The position numbers and the translations under genes are program-made. Source: Nostoc sp. JL33 (lineage in GTDB: Bacteria > Cyanobacteriota > Cyanobacteriia > Cyanobacteriales > Nostocaceae). Taken from it: DNA of 64,000 bases. The notes under the pieces were generated by a model, which saw only the letters and a program-made list of their open reading frames with translations, did not search any database and was not told the origin of the DNA. Shown here piece by piece: positions 62,515 through 64,000 of this stretch (positions are counted from its first letter, which is position 1; each line of letters begins with the position of its first letter). The stretch is taken from NCBI RefSeq assembly GCF_017114985.1, contig NZ_JABXKP010000064.1, positions 1 to 64,000 of the forward strand. The letters run 5' to 3'.

Positions 62515-63867
62515 ATGGGACGTATTTTTATATCAGCCGCTCATGGAGGCAAAGAAACTAGAGGAATCGATCCAGGCGCGATCGCAGCTGGTACAACTGA
62601 AGCTAGAGAAATGATTCTGCTGCGGGATTTGGTTGTCACGGAACTGAGGGCGCGGAATTTGGAAATTTTGGCGGTTCCTGATGACTTGAGTGCCGCCCAA
62701 ACTATCACCTGGATCAATTCCCGTGGCCGCCGGGGTGATGTCGCCCTAGAAATTGAATCTGATGCGGCTAACAGCCCTTCTGTGCGTGGGGCTAGCGTCT
62801 TCTATATTGCTAATAATAGCGATCGCAGGAGTAATGCTGAACAGTTGCTAGTGGCGTTGTTGCGCCGCGTACCCCAATTACCGAATCGCGGAGTCAAGCC
62901 AGATACAAATAGTGGATTGGGTAGTTTAGCATTCTGTCGTCAGACAACCTTTCCAGCTTTAGTGATGCAAGTGGGGTTTCTCAGCAATCCAGAGGATCGG
63001 GCTTTGCTGCAAACTCGTCGCCGCGATTTTGCTTTGGGAATTGTCGATGGGTTAGTAACTTGGAGTCGTGTGATTGACCCCACTCCTGGAACTCCGGCAG
63101 AAGTAAATTATCCGGGAATTAATATCAATATTAATGGGCAAAATTACTCAGAGCAAGGAGTTTTAGTTAATGGTAATGCTTACATCCCCATTGATTTAGT
63201 AGACCTTCTACGGATTGACCTTTCAAAAGCAGGTAATGTCAATCGGATTACCTATCACAAAATAGTTTATGTCAAAGCGATCGAACTGCGAGATTTTAAT
63301 GTTGCAGTCAGTTGGAATGCTGCAACGCGTACTGTTAGCTTGCGATCTAATTTGGTGGTTTGCCCCGGTCAATTTTCGCGGGTGATGTCGAACGGTAATA
63401 CTTCTGAAGTACAGTTACAATTATTTCTGAGAAACAATAATGAAAATGCTTTGGTACAGTTTCCTGACATCCCAAAACTTTATCGAGAAGAAGCAGGTAT
63501 AGAGGGAGTTAACTATGATATTGCCTTTTGCCAGATGTGTGTAGAAACTGGATTTTTACGGTTTGGTGGCGATATTAGACCTGAACAAAATAACTTTGCA
63601 GGCTTAGGTGCGATCGGTGGTGGTTCGGAGGCTGCATCTTTTTCAAGTGCCAGAATTGGAGTGAGGGCACATATCCAACATTTGAAAGCTTACGCCAGTT
63701 TAGAACCTTTGGTACAAGAAGTAGTAGATCCCAGGTTTCGCTTTGTCACACGCGGGATTGCGCCATTAATTGATCAGCTATCAGGGCGGTGGTCAGCAGA
63801 TTTGGATTATGGTACGAAAATTTCAGCAATGCTCAAACGATTATATGAATCAGCAGGACTTCTTTAA
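62515..63867 (+). CDS. N-acetylmuramoyl-L-alanine amidase-like protein with glucosaminidase-like C-terminus
   Basis: A 450-residue protein with three parts. Residues about 1-185 resemble Amidase_3: ISAAHGGKETRGIDPGA carries the first zinc His and TEAREMILL the Glu. But the expected H of the third ligand position reads ALEIESDAA, and the expected catalytic Glu reads VMQVGFLSN (Gln). A middle section (about 200-300) binds unknown ligands. The C-terminal 150 residues (FCQMCVETGFLRFGGDIRPEQNNFAGLGAIGGG) resemble the glucosaminidase family, with the likely catalytic Glu in CVETG. No signal peptide is seen. ATG 62515 is chosen because the upstream frame overlaps dnaG. Confidence 0.8.
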   Translation: MGRIFISAAHGGKETRGIDPGAIAAGTTEAREMILLRDLVVTELRARNLEILAVPDDLSAAQTITWINSRGRRGDVALEIESDAANSPSVRGASVFYIANNSDRRSNAEQLLVALLRRVPQLPNRGVKPDTNSGLGSLAFCRQTTFPALVMQVGFLSNPEDRALLQTRRRDFALGIVDGLVTWSRVIDPTPGTPAEVNYPGINININGQNYSEQGVLVNGNAYIPIDLVDLLRIDLSKAGNVNRITYHKIVYVKAIELRDFNVAVSWNAATRTVSLRSNLVVCPGQFSRVMSNGNTSEVQLQLFLRNNNENALVQFPDIPKLYREEAGIEGVNYDIAFCQMCVETGFLRFGGDIRPEQNNFAGLGAIGGGSEAASFSSARIGVRAHIQHLKAYASLEPLVQEVVDPRFRFVTRGIAPLIDQLSGRWSADLDYGTKISAMLKRLYESAGLL

Positions 63868-63877
63868 GTACCAATGG

Positions 63878-63996
63878 GAGCATCTCAGTGAAAGCAAATA
63901 CACTACACCATAGGAGAAAGAAGATTCCTGCTCCCTCTCCGAACTCACGGAGAGGGCTGGGGTGAGGTTTAGGCTTTCTACGAAAGTGAGATGCTC
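63878..63996. mobile_element. Possible miniature element with 10-bp terminal inverted repeats
   Basis: GAGCATCTCA (63878-63887) and TGAGATGCTC (63987-63996) are exact inverted repeats 99 bp apart. The interior has a CCCTCTCCGAACTCACGGAG repeat. The window ends 4 bp later, so target-site duplications and true ends cannot be judged. Confidence 0.35.
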
Positions 63997-64000
63997 TCAG

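Overview
The window looks like chromosomal DNA of a filamentous, probably heterocyst-forming cyanobacterium (Nostoc/Anabaena type). The octamer GCGATCGC (HIP1) recurs throughout. Intergenic gaps are full of Nostoc-style short repeats: GGGGAGT-type heptamers, CCCAGTC-gga-GACTGGG hairpins and GCTACGCCTACGC elements. Several genes are typical of the group: a free-standing nitrogenase reductase gene, a DevBCA-type exporter, and a valyl-tRNA synthetase carrying the cyanobacterial CAAD membrane domain. I saw no rRNA or tRNA gene, no intact insertion sequence and no prophage.

Layout. 1-3.6 kb: a 21-bp minisatellite, then the efeU-efeO-efeB iron-uptake operon. 3.7-18.5 kb: mostly housekeeping genes (recN, an ABC1/UbiB kinase, valS, xth, an MDR dehydrogenase, a GT4 glycosyltransferase), a GxxExxY gene between inverted repeats, a second 21-bp minisatellite, and a HopA1-like/APH-kinase gene pair resembling class V lanthipeptide and thioamitide enzymes. 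19-45 kb: a large CRISPR-Cas island. 45-64 kb: nifH, a GT39 transferase, a large serine recombinase lacking expected catalytic residues, a VOC protein, comM/yifB, devA with a devB::devC deletion fusion and a divergent TetR gene, infC (apparent AUU start), a DEAD-box helicase, dnaG and an amidase/glucosaminidase.

The CRISPR island is the centre of interest. It holds two complete, clearly diverged type I-D effector operons. Operon 1 (20.4-27.9 kb) is DUF433-PIN-cas10d-csc2-csc1-cas3. Operon 2 (29.6-40.3 kb) is cas3-RAMA protein-DUF433-PIN-cas10d-csc2-csc1, followed by a 2OG-Fe(II) oxygenase overlapping cas6. Each operon is divergent from its own RHH-WYL regulator, and each regulator/operon gap holds repeated palindromes. 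Each operon has a DUF433/DUF5615 toxin-antitoxin-like pair directly before cas10d. In operon 2, RAMA, antitoxin, toxin and cas10d all overlap by 1-8 nt. A single cas6, cas4, cas1 and cas2 and a single array (28 identical-looking 37-bp repeats, 27 spacers, plus a decayed terminal repeat) appear to serve both effectors. Degenerate copies of the array repeat lie in front of operon 1 and between cas3 and the RAMA gene of operon 2.

Working model (inference): the two WYL proteins regulate two I-D complexes that share crRNAs and adaptation, and the embedded toxin-antitoxin pairs may make loss or silencing of the cas10d operons costly. The hairpin array before operon 2, with compensatory stem changes, may be a regulatory RNA or operator array not yet described. 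All family assignments come from reading motifs by eye; no database search was possible.
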